Assembly: GCF_014845115.1 (NCBI RefSeq)
Contig: NZ_NKUI01000039.1
Coordinates: 1-47,096, forward strand
Source of the DNA: Methylorubrum zatmanii
Lineage (GTDB): Bacteria > Pseudomonadota > Alphaproteobacteria > Rhizobiales > Beijerinckiaceae
Direction: 5' to 3'
DNA: 47,096 nucleotides
The notes under the pieces: generated by a model
What the model was told of the DNA's origin: nothing
Databases searched by the model: none
The model's input: the letters and a program-made list of their open reading frames with translations, nothing else
Program-made: the position numbers and the translations under genes
Part shown: piece by piece, positions 1-9,490 of the stretch
How the letters are laid out: every line of letters begins with the position of its first letter
Position numbering within the stretch: the stretch's first letter is position 1

Positions 1-776
1 CTCCCCTGACGCCGCCCGCACCCTCCGCCTCGCCCGCCGTTTCCTCCCCCGTCGCCGGCACCGGCGCCGGTGAAGGCGGCAAGATCGAAGGCGGGGCCGT
101 TGCGGCGGGCAGCGGGCCGGATCGGGGCGTGACCGCCGCCGCCGATGGCGCGGCCTCCGTGCCGCAGCCGGGCGAGGCGGGTTTCGACGCGGTGCTCGTC
201 GGGTCACGGGGGGGCGTGCAGGACGCGGCGCAGGCGCTCGCGCAGGCCCTGCCGGCTTCCTCTGCAGCCGGCTCCGTCAGGCCGGCCGGTGGCACGGCGG
301 CGGCCGACGGTGCCGCTCTCCCGCAGCCTCCCGTGACGTCCCCGATTCCCCTGAGCGCCGTGCCGATGACGATCGGGCTGCGCTCGCTCTCGGGGATGAA
401 TCGCTTCGCGATCCGCCTCGATCCGGTCGAACTCGGCCGGATCGACGTCTCCCTCGACCTCGACAAGGAGGGGGGCAAGGCCCGCGCCCATCTCGTCGTG
501 GACCGCCCGGAAACCCTGGCCCTGCTCCAGCGCGACGCGAGTTCCCTGCAGCAGGCCCTTGCCCAGGCGGGCTTCGAGGCCGGCGCCGAGGCCGGCGGCG
601 GCATCGACCTGTCCCTGCGCGGGGAGACGGGCTCCCAGGGCGGCCGGGACGGCGAGCCCTCCTCCCGCGGACGGTCCGAGGGCCCGCCGGGAGGACGGGC
701 CGAGGTTCCCTCGCCCCTCGATCTCGCGCCCCTGCGTCCGCTTCGCGCCGCGGGCAATCTCGATATCCGAATCTAG
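1..776 (+). CDS. fliK: Flagellar hook-length control protein FliK, C-terminal part
   Basis: The reading frame is open from the window edge (first full codon at 3) to the stop at 774-776, so the N-terminus lies outside. The visible 257 codons start with an Ala/Pro/Gly-rich linker typical of the low-complexity ruler region. They continue into a Flg_hook-type C-terminal domain at about 360-590, with the characteristic stretch FAIRLDPVELGRIDVSLDL and a following helix rich in Leu and Gln. FliK measures hook length and switches the export gate from hook to filament substrates. A Gly/Arg/Ser-rich tail ends the protein. The hook-cap gene flgD begins 9 bases downstream, so the two are surely co-transcribed. 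A GTG at 129 is in frame but internal; nothing supports it as the true start. Confidence 0.85.
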   Translation, partial: PLTPPAPSASPAVSSPVAGTGAGEGGKIEGGAVAAGSGPDRGVTAAADGAASVPQPGEAGFDAVLVGSRGGVQDAAQALAQALPASSAAGSVRPAGGTAAADGAALPQPPVTSPIPLSAVPMTIGLRSLSGMNRFAIRLDPVELGRIDVSLDLDKEGGKARAHLVVDRPETLALLQRDASSLQQALAQAGFEAGAEAGGGIDLSLRGETGSQGGRDGEPSSRGRSEGPPGGRAEVPSPLDLAPLRPLRAAGNLDIRI

Positions 777-785
777 GACGACGCC

Positions 786-1457
786 ATGACCTCAGGGATC
801 GCGAGCAGCACCAGCATCACCAGCACCGGCACGGCCTCGACCACCGACACGAAGTCGATCGCCGGCAATTTCACCCAGTTCCTGACGCTGCTCACCACGC
901 AGCTCAAGAACCAGAACCCCCTCGACCCCCTCGACACCAATCAGTTCACCCAGCAGCTCGTGCAATTCGCGGGCGTGGAGCAGCAGCTCAAGACCAACGC
1001 CTCGCTGGATACGATCCTGACCAATTCCAAGGCCTCGGCGGCCTCCTCCGCCTCCGGTCTGATCGGCAGGACTGTGGTGGCCGATGGCGCCACCACCGAC
1101 CTCACCGGCGGCAAGGCGACCTGGACCCTAACGCCGGACCGGGCCGCTGCCAAGGCGGTCATCACCATCAAGAGCAAGGACGGCTCCGTGGTGGCCACCA
1201 AGACCACGACGCTGAAGGCCGGCGCGCAATCCTTCGAATGGGACGGCACCTCGACCTCGGGCCTCACGGCGGCGGATGGGCGCTACACCATCACCGTCGA
1301 TGCCCTCGATACCACGGGGGCGAAGGTCGCCGTCGATACCAAGGTGTCCGGTTCCGTGGACGGCGTCGACCTCAGCGGGTCTGAACCGACGCTGACGATC
1401 GGCACGGCGCGAGTGCCGGTGTCGAGCGTTAAAACCCTCACCACATCAGACTCTTGA
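786..1457 (+). CDS. flgD: Flagellar hook assembly (cap) protein FlgD
   Basis: 223 residues, normal for FlgD. The N-terminal third holds the FlgD signature: a Ser/Thr-rich start, then FLTLLTTQLKNQNPLDPLDTNQ and FTQQLVQFAGVEQQLKTN, which is highly conserved. The C-terminal half is a FlgD Ig-like/tudor region that ends in a short Thr/Ser tail. FlgD forms the scaffold cap on which hook subunits (FlgE) polymerise, outside the outer membrane. It follows fliK by 9 bases, the usual alphaproteobacterial order. The ATG at 786 is 12 bases after a GGACGA stretch. No flgE follows; the next gene is sciP. Confidence 0.95.
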   Translation: MTSGIASSTSITSTGTASTTDTKSIAGNFTQFLTLLTTQLKNQNPLDPLDTNQFTQQLVQFAGVEQQLKTNASLDTILTNSKASAASSASGLIGRTVVADGATTDLTGGKATWTLTPDRAAAKAVITIKSKDGSVVATKTTTLKAGAQSFEWDGTSTSGLTAADGRYTITVDALDTTGAKVAVDTKVSGSVDGVDLSGSEPTLTIGTARVPVSSVKTLTTSDS

Positions 1458-1598
1458 TGCATTGCAGCATCGGTGCGGCCGCATTTGTCCACACCCGCCA
1501 ACAACAGACGAATCGCATTCGAGCGACCGACTTCAAGAACTTTTAAGCGGGCGCAAGTAGCTTGCCTCTCGACAGGTCAGTCGAGTGTAGAGCGTATC

Positions 1599-1874
1599 AT
1601 GACCGAAACCCCCCGGCCGCGCGTGAAGTATGTGATCGGCCCCGATGGCAGCCCCCTGACGATCGCCGATCTCCCCCCCGTGACCACCCGTCGTTGGGTG
1701 ATCCGACGCAAGGCCGAGGTCGTGGCCGCCGTGCGCGGCGGTCTGCTCAGCCTGGAGGAGGCCTGCCAGCGCTATACGCTGACCACCGAGGAATTCCTCA
1801 GCTGGCAGTATTCCATCGACCAGCACGGGCTTGCGGGCCTGCGCACCACGCGCATCCAGCATTACCGGCACTGA
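1599..1874 (+). CDS. sciP: CtrA inhibitor SciP (DUF1153 helix-turn-helix protein)
   Basis: 91 residues, close to the 93 of Caulobacter SciP. The frame is open upstream to 1473, but the ATG at 1599 gives the conserved N-terminus (MTETPRPRVKYVIGPDG). The highly conserved core TRRWVIRRKAEVVAAVRGG and LSLEEACQRYTLTTEEFLSW forms a helix-turn-helix. In Caulobacter SciP binds CtrA and stops it recruiting RNA polymerase, shutting off CtrA-activated flagellar genes in G1. Its place between flgD and fliF is conserved, and a CtrA-type box in front of fliF lies 162 bases downstream. A terminator at 1943-1970 separates it from fliF. The 141-base gap after flgD probably holds its own promoter; a TTAA at 1543-1546 has only a weak partner half-site. 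Confidence 0.93.
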   Translation: MTETPRPRVKYVIGPDGSPLTIADLPPVTTRRWVIRRKAEVVAAVRGGLLSLEEACQRYTLTTEEFLSWQYSIDQHGLAGLRTTRIQHYRH

Positions 1875-1942
1875 CGCCACCGGCCCGACTCGTCGGGTCA
1901 GACCCATCCGTTGCGCGCGGTTTCCCGCGCGGCGCATGAGGA

Positions 1943-1970
1943 GCCGCTTCCGGAGCACGGGAGCGGCTTT
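1943..1970 (+). terminator. Intrinsic terminator after sciP
   Basis: Nine-base arms at 1943-1951 and 1959-1967 (one G-U pair) enclose a 7-base loop and are followed directly by TTT and a T-containing tract. This fits a rho-independent terminator for sciP, isolating it from the fliF operon. Confidence 0.65.
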
Positions 1971-2035
1971 CGTCGTTCCCGGGGCCCCGGTCGCGCCGTC
2001 GCGGGCGCCGCTTCGTGCACGGCGATGTCCCGGCG

Positions 2036-2050
2036 TTAACGTCTCGCTAA
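2036..2050 (+). promoter_or_regulatory. CtrA-type box upstream of fliF
   Basis: TTAA at 2036-2039, seven bases, then CTAA at 2047-2050: one mismatch from the full CtrA consensus TTAA-N7-TTAA. It lies 76 bases before the fliF start, a suitable place for the -35 region. In a GC-rich intergenic region such a pair is unlikely by chance. CtrA activating fliF is established in Caulobacter; here it is inferred from this site and from the adjacent sciP. Confidence 0.7.
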
Positions 2051-2126
2051 CCACGGACCGGGCAATTCTTGCCGGGCGGACGCGCCTCCCTCGCGGCCGC
2101 ACTCGCTGTCCTGGGCGTGCTCGGCC

Positions 2127-3749
2127 GTGAAACCCATCCTCGAACTGGTGACGAAGCTCGGGCCAGCGCGCATCGCCGCGATGGCGGCCGTGACGCTGAC
2201 GCTCATCGGCTTCTTCGCCTTCGTGATCCTGAAGGTCTCGCGCCCGGATATGGGCGTGCTGTTCTCCGACCTGTCGGTGCAGGATTCCTCCGCCGTGATC
2301 CGCGAGCTGGATGCCCGAGGCATCCCTTACGAGACCAAGGGCGATATGGGGCAGACGGTGCTCGCCCCCCGCGCCGACCTCGCCAAGCTGCGGATGGACC
2401 TCGCCGGCAAGGGCCTGCCGGCCCAGGGCGGCGTCGGCTACGAGATCTTCGACAAGGGCGACGCCTTCTCCTCGACGAGTTTCGTCCAGAACGTGAACCA
2501 CCTGAGGGCGATGGAGGGCGAACTCGCCCGCTCGATCCGCGCCATCGGCCGGGTCCAGGCCGCCCGCGTCCACCTCGTCATTCCCGAGCGCCGCCTGTTC
2601 GAGCGCGACCGCGAGGCCCCGTCCGCGGCCATCGTCGTCAAGCTGATGGGCGATCTCGATGCGAGCCAGGTGCGGGCGATCCGCCATCTCGCGGCCTCGG
2701 CCGTCGAGGGTCTGAAGCCGGAGCGGGTCTCGATCGTCGACGAGCGCGGGCGGCTGCTCGCCGACGGCGCCCGCGGCGCCGAGGCCGAGGGGGCGGGGGT
2801 CCTGGAGGAGCGGCAGGCCGGCATCGAGCGGCGTCTGCGCTCCCAGATCGAGGAGATCGTGGCCGGCATCGTCGGCCAGGGCCGCGCCCGGGTGCAGGTG
2901 GCGGCCGAACTCGACCTCAACCGGGTCGAGAGCCGCTCGGAGAGCTTCGACCCCGAGAGCCGGGTCGTCCGCTCCACCCAGACCCGGTCCGAGAACTCCC
3001 TCACCGGGGGGGCCGAGGGACAGGTCAGCGTCGGCAACGAGCTGCCCGGCGCCAACCAGAACCAGGCCCAGCCGCAGCAGAAGGATTCCTCGCAGAAGAA
3101 CGAGGAGACCACCAATTACGAGATCTCCCGCGTCACCAAGGTCGAGACCCTCGAGGGCGGCCGGCTGAGGCGCCTCTCGGTGGCGGTGCTGGTCGATGGC
3201 GTCTACGCGCCGGGGGCGGACGGCAAGCCGGTCTACCAGCCGCGGCCGGATGCCGAGATCGAGCGCATCGCCGCCCTGGTCCGGACCGCGGTCGGCTACG
3301 ACAAGGGCCGCGGCGACCAGGTCGAGGTGGTCAACCTGCGCTTCGCCGAGAGCCCCGCCGCGCCCGACTTCGCCGAGCCGGGGCTGATCCAGTCGCTCCT
3401 GAGCCCGACCAAGGAGGACGTGATGCGCCTCGTCGAACTCGCGGTGCTCAGCCTGCTCACGGTGATCGTGCTGATGGCGGTGGTTCGCCCGCTCCTGCGG
3501 CGGGTGCTGGAATCCGATGAGCCGGCGGCGCTCGCCGGCCCTGCCGGTGCCCTCGCCCTTGCCGGGGCGCCGGGCGCACCCGGCACGGTCGAGGTGGTCG
3601 TGCGCGAGAACGCCACCAAGAAGTTCCTCGATTCGGCCAAGCTCAACGGCGAGATCCAGGCCGAGACCGTCGAGCGTGTCGTCGACATGGTGCGGGCGAG
3701 CCCGAGCGAGACCGTCGAGGTGCTGCGCAACTGGATCCACGACACCTGA
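2127..3749 (+). CDS. fliF: Flagellar MS-ring protein FliF
   Basis: 540 residues with the standard layout. A first membrane helix lies at about 16-36. Two YscJ/FliF ring-building domains follow, including the EGELARSIRAIGRVQAARVHLV segment. Next comes a Gln/Asn-rich disordered stretch around residues 305-330, a second membrane helix at about 434-456, and a cytoplasmic tail ending in VDMVRASPSETVEVLRNWI, the usual FliG-binding site. FliF forms the MS ring in the inner membrane. The start is GTG with a poor ribosome site; no earlier start fits the conserved N-terminus. It heads the fliF-fliG-fliH-fliN-flbD operon, and the CtrA box at 2036-2050 is its likely control point. Confidence 0.96.
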   Translation: MKPILELVTKLGPARIAAMAAVTLTLIGFFAFVILKVSRPDMGVLFSDLSVQDSSAVIRELDARGIPYETKGDMGQTVLAPRADLAKLRMDLAGKGLPAQGGVGYEIFDKGDAFSSTSFVQNVNHLRAMEGELARSIRAIGRVQAARVHLVIPERRLFERDREAPSAAIVVKLMGDLDASQVRAIRHLAASAVEGLKPERVSIVDERGRLLADGARGAEAEGAGVLEERQAGIERRLRSQIEEIVAGIVGQGRARVQVAAELDLNRVESRSESFDPESRVVRSTQTRSENSLTGGAEGQVSVGNELPGANQNQAQPQQKDSSQKNEETTNYEISRVTKVETLEGGRLRRLSVAVLVDGVYAPGADGKPVYQPRPDAEIERIAALVRTAVGYDKGRGDQVEVVNLRFAESPAAPDFAEPGLIQSLLSPTKEDVMRLVELAVLSLLTVIVLMAVVRPLLRRVLESDEPAALAGPAGALALAGAPGAPGTVEVVVRENATKKFLDSAKLNGEIQAETVERVVDMVRASPSETVEVLRNWIHDT

Positions 3750-3790
3750 GGATCTGACGGGGTGCGAGACGGAAAGAGAGGAGGGAATCC

Positions 3791-4846
3791 GTGTCCGCGG
3801 GCTTGAACTTCACCGCTGCCGTCGAGAGCATCGACGCCTCGGTTGCCTTCGCGCAGATGCCGGGCCCGCAGCGGGCTGCGGCCCTGCTGCTGCTGCTCGG
3901 CGAGGAGGAGGGCGCGCCGATCTGGCAGCGCCTCGACGAGGACGAGGTGAAGATCGTCAGCCACGCCATGGTGCAACTCGGCTCCCTGGAGGCGGGCACC
4001 GTCGAGCGGCTGATCGTCGATTTCGTCTCACGCCTGTCCTCGGGCGGCGGCATGACCTCGAACTTCGAGCGCACCGAGGCGCTGCTGCTCAAGATCTTCC
4101 CGCCCGAGCAGGTTTCCTCGATCATGGCGGAGATCAAGGGGGCCTCCGGCAAGCGCGTCTGGGCGAGCCTGACCCAGATCGACCCGGAGATCCTCGCGAA
4201 CTTCCTGCGCAACGAGTACCCGCAGACCGTGGCGGTGGTGCTCTCCAAGGTGCGCGCCGACTACGCCGCCAAGGTGCTCACCATCCTGCCGGAGGAGCTC
4301 GCCATCGACGTGCTCAACCGGATGCTGCGCATGGAGACGGTGCAGAAGGAGGCCCTGCGCCACATCGAGGAGACCCTGCGCACCGAGTTCGTCTCGACCA
4401 TCGCCCAGACCACGCGCCGCGACGCGCATGAATTGATGGCCGACGTGTTCAACGCCTTCGACCGGCAGACCGAGACCCGGTTCCTCGCGGCGATCGACCA
4501 GGCCAATCGCGGCTCGGCCAAGAAGATCCGCCAGCTGATGTTCACCTTCGAGGACCTGCTCAAGCTCGATCCGGGCTCGGTCCAGACCCTGATGCGCCGG
4601 GTCGACAACGACACCCTGTGCCGGGCGCTCAAGGGAGCGGACGAGCGGGTGCGGGCCTTCTTCATGAACCAGATGTCGACCCGGGCGGCCAAGAACCTCA
4701 CCGACGAGATGGGCACGATGGGTCCGATCCGCCTCAAGGAGGTCGACGAGGCCCAGGCCAAGATGACGGAACTCGCCAAGGAACTGGCCGAGAAGGGCGA
4801 GATCATGATCGCCAAGAACGGCGGTGAGGAGGAGCTGGTCTATTGA
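3791..4846 (+). CDS. fliG: Flagellar motor switch protein FliG
   Basis: 351 residues with the three FliG domains. The N-terminal domain binds FliF. The middle domain carries NEYPQTVAVVLSKVR, the EHPQT motif with His replaced by Tyr. The C-terminal torque domain includes FTFEDLLKLDPGSVQTLMRR and the charged stretch around DNDTLCRALKGADERVRAFF. FliG transmits torque from the stator to the MS ring. The GTG start has a strong ribosome site (GAGAGGAGGGAA). Its stop codon overlaps the start of fliH, so the two are translationally coupled. Confidence 0.97.
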   Translation: MSAGLNFTAAVESIDASVAFAQMPGPQRAAALLLLLGEEEGAPIWQRLDEDEVKIVSHAMVQLGSLEAGTVERLIVDFVSRLSSGGGMTSNFERTEALLLKIFPPEQVSSIMAEIKGASGKRVWASLTQIDPEILANFLRNEYPQTVAVVLSKVRADYAAKVLTILPEELAIDVLNRMLRMETVQKEALRHIEETLRTEFVSTIAQTTRRDAHELMADVFNAFDRQTETRFLAAIDQANRGSAKKIRQLMFTFEDLLKLDPGSVQTLMRRVDNDTLCRALKGADERVRAFFMNQMSTRAAKNLTDEMGTMGPIRLKEVDEAQAKMTELAKELAEKGEIMIAKNGGEEELVY

Positions 4847-5481
4847 GCGCGAAAGCCTCCCGTCCCTTCCTGTTCGACACCGATTTCCGCCGCCCGCGCG
4901 GGCCCTCCCCCGCCGATGCGGAGGCGCTCGCCCGGGCCGAGGCGGAGCGGGCCGCCCTGGAGGCCGATGCCTATGCCCGCGGCCTCCAGGCGGGCCGGGC
5001 CGAGGCCGCGGCGCAGGGGCAGGCCCGCCTCGCGGATGCCCTCACCCGGGTCGGCCTCGCGGCGGCCGGGCTGCTCAGCCAATCCGATGCCCACGCGGCG
5101 GAGCAGGAGGCCGAGGCCCTCGCCTTCGCCCAGGCGCTCGCCCGCCGGATCGCGGGCGAAGCCCTCGACGCGCGCCCGCTGGCAACGGTGGAGGAGGCGG
5201 CCCGCTCGGCGCTCCGGCACCTGCGCGGCGTGCCCCATCTCGTCCTGCGGGTGAGCCAGGATCTCGTCGACGAGGCCGAGGCGCTGATGCAGCGCCTGTC
5301 CCGCGAACACGGGTTCGAGGGCCGTCTCGTCGTGCTCGGCGAGCCCGACATGGCGCTGGGCGACGCCCGCCTCGAATGGGCCGATGGCGGCGTCGTGCGC
5401 GACCGCGCCCGCATCGAGGCGGCGGTCGAGGCGGCCCTGATGCCCTGCACCCTGCCCTTCACCGGAACCGCCGAGGCCTGA
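4843..5481 (+). CDS. fliH: Flagellar export regulator FliH-like protein (FlbE type)
   Basis: 212 residues, starting at a TTG that overlaps the fliG stop (TTGA). The N-terminal half is an Ala/Glu/Arg-rich coiled coil (about 20-110) with GLQAGRAEAAAQGQARLADAL, typical of FliH. The C-terminal half has the FliH/HrpE-like fold, with VSQDLVDEAEALMQRLSRE and GDARLEWADGGVVRDRARIE. FliH dimers hold the FliI ATPase and deliver substrates to the export gate. Sequence conservation of FliH is low, so position between fliG and fliN adds to the call. An in-frame ATG start is absent near the N-terminus, which supports the coupled TTG. Confidence 0.88.
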   Translation: MSAKASRPFLFDTDFRRPRGPSPADAEALARAEAERAALEADAYARGLQAGRAEAAAQGQARLADALTRVGLAAAGLLSQSDAHAAEQEAEALAFAQALARRIAGEALDARPLATVEEAARSALRHLRGVPHLVLRVSQDLVDEAEALMQRLSREHGFEGRLVVLGEPDMALGDARLEWADGGVVRDRARIEAAVEAALMPCTLPFTGTAEA

Positions 5482-5486
5482 GCCCG

Positions 5487-5834
5487 ATGTCGACCGACGA
5501 TTTCAGCCTGCCCCAGCTCAACGAGGGCGACATGCCCTACGACGAGGGCGGCCCCGGTTCCGTGCGCGACGCGCCGACGAGCCCGAAGAGCGCGGCGGAT
5601 CTCGAACAGGTCTTCGACGTGCCGGTGGTGGTCTCGGCGGTGCTGGGCTCGTCGCGCATGCCGATCGGCGACCTGCTGCGGCTCGGCCCCGGTGCCGTGC
5701 TCGAACTCGACCGCAAGGTCGGCGAGGCCATCGACATCTTCGTCAACAACCGCCTCGTCGCCCGCGGCGAGGTCGTGCTGGTCGAGGAGCGCCTCGGCGT
5801 CACCATGACCGAGATCATCAAGAACGACCACTGA
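5487..5834 (+). CDS. fliN: Flagellar motor switch protein FliN
   Basis: 115 residues, with the ATG 5 bases after the fliH stop. An acidic variable N-terminus (about 1-38) precedes a full SpoA/FliN domain (about 40-112). The domain contains VFDVPVVVSAVLGSSRMPIG, LLRLGPGAVLELDRKVGEA and VNNRLVARGEVVLVEERLGV. FliN forms the lower C-ring with FliM and binds FliH. No fliM is present here; it is usually encoded elsewhere in these genomes. A reading frame open to 4824 covers this gene, but only the ATG at 5487 gives the FliN N-terminus. Confidence 0.95.
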   Translation: MSTDDFSLPQLNEGDMPYDEGGPGSVRDAPTSPKSAADLEQVFDVPVVVSAVLGSSRMPIGDLLRLGPGAVLELDRKVGEAIDIFVNNRLVARGEVVLVEERLGVTMTEIIKNDH

Positions 5835-6028
5835 CGAGACCTCTCATCAGGGCGCCCACCGCCGGAACGGATGCCGGGCCGGCGGTGAGCGTCACCAAAC
5901 CCTCCCCTTCCGGGGCCTCATCCTGCGAGGCACGCCGCCGCGGACATCGTGGTCCAAGGCGACGGGCGGGCGAACTTTCGATCCGACGGATTCAGGCCGG
6001 CGGACCACGTTTTCGGAGAAACCACGCC

Positions 6029-7396
<1,368 letters not shown>

Positions 7397-7397
7397 A

Positions 7398-7430
7398 GCC
7401 TCTTCCGATCGCGGTGCGATCGGAAGAGGC
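7398..7430 (+). terminator. Perfect 15-bp hairpin ending the flagellar operon
   Basis: Arms at 7398-7412 and 7416-7430 are exact reverse complements with a 3-base loop, starting 2 bases after the flbD stop. There is no T tract, so it may act as a bidirectional stop between flbD (+) and the convergent gene at 7621 (-), or be part of the repeat mosaic that follows. Confidence 0.6.
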
Positions 7431-7449
7431 GCTCAGCCATTGTTTCGAC

Positions 7450-7602
7450 GCGCTCTCTTTCGCCGAAACGGCATCCACTTCGGCGGAGAGCGCTCTAGAG
7501 CATTTTCCGCGGAAGTGGTTGCCGGTTCCGCGAAAGACAATGCGGCACCATCGAGCAGATGGAGCATTTCCCGTGATCCAAGGATCATGGAAAATGCTCT
7601 AG
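7450..7602. repeat. Mosaic of intergenic palindromic repeat modules
   Basis: Three imperfect inverted repeats lie side by side. About 7450-7492 pairs GCGCTCTC with GAGAGCGC around a CGCCGAA/TTCGGCG core. About 7500-7545 starts GAGCATTTTCCGCGGAA and ends CGCGAAAGACAATGCGG. The last, 7562-7599, has 18-base arms with two mismatches. The same two-module architecture, with a different core sequence but the same GAGCAT/ATGCTC ends, recurs at 9491-9595. This is repeat DNA of REP/BIME type, filling the space between two convergent genes. No protein-coding potential is seen. Confidence 0.6.
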
Positions 7603-7620
7603 AAAGGCCGCCCGCGCCCC

Positions 7621-7905
7621 TCACCGCTTCTTGGCGAACTGGGCCTCGTACTCGGCGTTCTGCGCGGCCCGCGCCTGCTCGATCTTGCGCAGGGTGAGGA
7701 AGCGGACGATGTCGAACTCGACATCGCGGATCGTCTCCTCGATCAGGTGGCGCTGCAGCAGGATGCGCGGATCGTTGGGGGTGAGGTTCTCCCGGTCCTG
7801 AAGCCGCTGCACGGCCTGACGGACCACCGTGTAGACCTGTTCGCGCTCGTCCCGGCTCATCGCCGGGGTGACGGCGCGGGCGATGAGATCTGTGAAATCC
7901 GCCAT
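7621..7905 (-). CDS. Small conserved-type protein of unknown function
   Basis: 94 residues, not recognised. It is predicted to be helical, charged and soluble. It has no signal peptide or membrane segment. The C-terminal half is a basic helix rich in Arg, Lys, Glu and Ala that ends FAKKR. The ATG at 7905 is 21 bases beyond the stop of the KpsE-like gene, same strand, so it is almost certainly co-transcribed with it. A role with the polysaccharide export protein is an inference from position alone. Codon use matches the neighbours and the frame ends cleanly, which supports a real gene. Confidence 0.7.
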   Translation of the reverse strand: MADFTDLIARAVTPAMSRDEREQVYTVVRQAVQRLQDRENLTPNDPRILLQRHLIEETIRDVEFDIVRFLTLRKIEQARAAQNAEYEAQFAKKR

Positions 7906-7926
7906 GGATGGGTCCGGTTCGGTCGC

Positions 7927-9258
7927 TCAGAGCCGGTTGTCGTTGATCGCCGCCGTCACCAGAGAGACCGAACTCCACAGCACGGTGAAGCAGAACAGGG
8001 CCGCGAACAGCGCGTAGAACGGGGCCGGATATTCCGAATAGGTCGGCAGCAGCGGCGGCACGAAGGTCGAGAGGTAGATCTGCTGCTTGGCGGCGGCGAC
8101 CCGGGCCCGGTCGAGGATCAGGCTCATCGAGGCGAGCAGCTTCTCGGCGACGGTCTGCTCGACCATCAGCCCCTCGTATTCGAGCAGGGCCTGGGTGAGG
8201 TTGTGCTCGGAATTCGTGACGATGCCGTCCGTCGTGAGGCGGCTCTGGAGTTCCTTGATCTGCCCGTCGAGGGCACCGATGGTGGCCACCAGCACCTGGA
8301 TGCCGCGGGTCTTCTCGTCGAGCTTGGAATCGCGCAGGACGCGCAGGTCGTTCTCGGCCTTGATCCTGTCCTTGCGCAGAAGTTCGATCGTGGTCATGGC
8401 GGCCTCGGCCGACTTGACCGGATCGATGATGCCCCAGCGATTGCGGAATTCCTGCATCGCCAGCCGCGCCTGCTTCAGCCGCTCGGTGGCCTGTTCCACC
8501 TCCTTCATCGACTGGGCGATCATGTCGGCCTGGGCGCGGCGCGAGATCGTGTTGATCAGGGTCTCGGAGCGGGCGATCACTTCCTGCGAGATCGCCACCG
8601 CGTCCTCGGGCCTGAAGGCGCGGACGGTCAGGTGGATCACGCCGGAGATCACGTCGATATGCGGCGTCACGTGCTTGCGCCAGTAGCGCACCAGTTTCTC
8701 GACCGGCTGGCCGTCCTGGTAGCGGGCCCAGAAGTCGATCCCGTCGCGGGCGAACATCTTCTCGAGGCCGAGCTTGGCATCGACCGCTTCCACCATCGGC
8801 CGGCTGCCGATGTAGTCGCGCAGGATGAAGCTGTCCTGGCTGTTATGCTTCTGGATCAGTTCGGCATAGAGGCCGAGATCGGCGCTCGCCATCGGCTCGA
8901 CGTTGCCGCGGATCGCGAACTGCGATTCGACGACGTATTGCGGCGTGGCGATCACGAACACGTAGAAGCCGATCACCGCCGTCGGCGCCAGCACGAACAG
9001 GGCGTAGCTGCGGAACAGCCGCTTCGCCAGCCGCTCGGGCGGCCGCGCCTCCCGTGGTCGAAGCCCCGGCAGGCGGGTCCAGTCGAGGGTCTGCCGGGCC
9101 CGCGCCAGCAGGGACCGGCCCCGCTGCGGCGAGACCGGCTCGATCGTCTCGGCATTGCGCCGCAGATCCGGCACGGAGCGCCGGGCCAGGTCGATGAGCG
9201 ACTGAACGCTCGGGCTCGGCCTGACCCTGGTCTCCTGCTTGACCTCGTCGGAATTCAT
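7927..9258 (-). CDS. Capsule polysaccharide export inner-membrane protein, KpsE/RkpR-like
   Basis: 443 residues. The architecture is that of the KpsE/BexC/RkpR polysaccharide co-polymerase family: a cytoplasmic N-terminus, a membrane helix around LFVLAPTAVIGFYVFVIATP, and a periplasmic body. The body starts YVVESQFAIRG and contains a long coiled coil (MIAQSMKEVEQATERLKQAR onward). A closing membrane helix lies near the C-terminus (FYALFAALFCFTVLWSSVSL). Such proteins link an ABC exporter (KpsMT) to the outer-membrane channel. No kpsM, kpsT or kpsD is nearby, so the partners must be elsewhere. The frame is open to 9561, but the ATG at 9258 precedes the first credible sequence; upstream is repeat-rich DNA. 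Confidence 0.82.
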   Translation of the reverse strand: MNSDEVKQETRVRPSPSVQSLIDLARRSVPDLRRNAETIEPVSPQRGRSLLARARQTLDWTRLPGLRPREARPPERLAKRLFRSYALFVLAPTAVIGFYVFVIATPQYVVESQFAIRGNVEPMASADLGLYAELIQKHNSQDSFILRDYIGSRPMVEAVDAKLGLEKMFARDGIDFWARYQDGQPVEKLVRYWRKHVTPHIDVISGVIHLTVRAFRPEDAVAISQEVIARSETLINTISRRAQADMIAQSMKEVEQATERLKQARLAMQEFRNRWGIIDPVKSAEAAMTTIELLRKDRIKAENDLRVLRDSKLDEKTRGIQVLVATIGALDGQIKELQSRLTTDGIVTNSEHNLTQALLEYEGLMVEQTVAEKLLASMSLILDRARVAAAKQQIYLSTFVPPLLPTYSEYPAPFYALFAALFCFTVLWSSVSLVTAAINDNRL

Positions 9259-9490
9259 CGAAAGGGAGCCCTCACGGATCCGCTGCCGCCGCGCGCCCGC
9301 GCCCGGCCCCTCGCGATACGCTCGGGCGAGGCTCGTCGGCAAGGCGTTCGGGGCGGCATCCCGTCTCCGGTTGAGGTCACGTTCTTTTCGGCCCTTTTTA
9401 AGGCGCGGCGATCCGCCGGGATTGCGCCGCGACCGACAGGGCTGCGATACCGCATCCGTGTGGCGCGCGATCCCCGCAACGGGGCGGCGC
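9259..9490. other. Intergenic DNA upstream of the kpsE-like gene
   Basis: With the repeat and spacer up to 9632, this makes a 374-base gap between divergent genes. It should hold the promoter of the kpsE-like gene (-) and of the ferredoxin-like gene (+). I see no clear -35/-10 pair. Confidence 0.4.

Noticed and set aside
1533..3740. Long minus-strand open frame (735 codons) opposite sciP and fliF
   Set aside because: It is the GC-rich antisense shadow of fliF, whose frame has clear domain motifs; the antisense protein is Arg/Gly/His/Asp-rich with no known domain.
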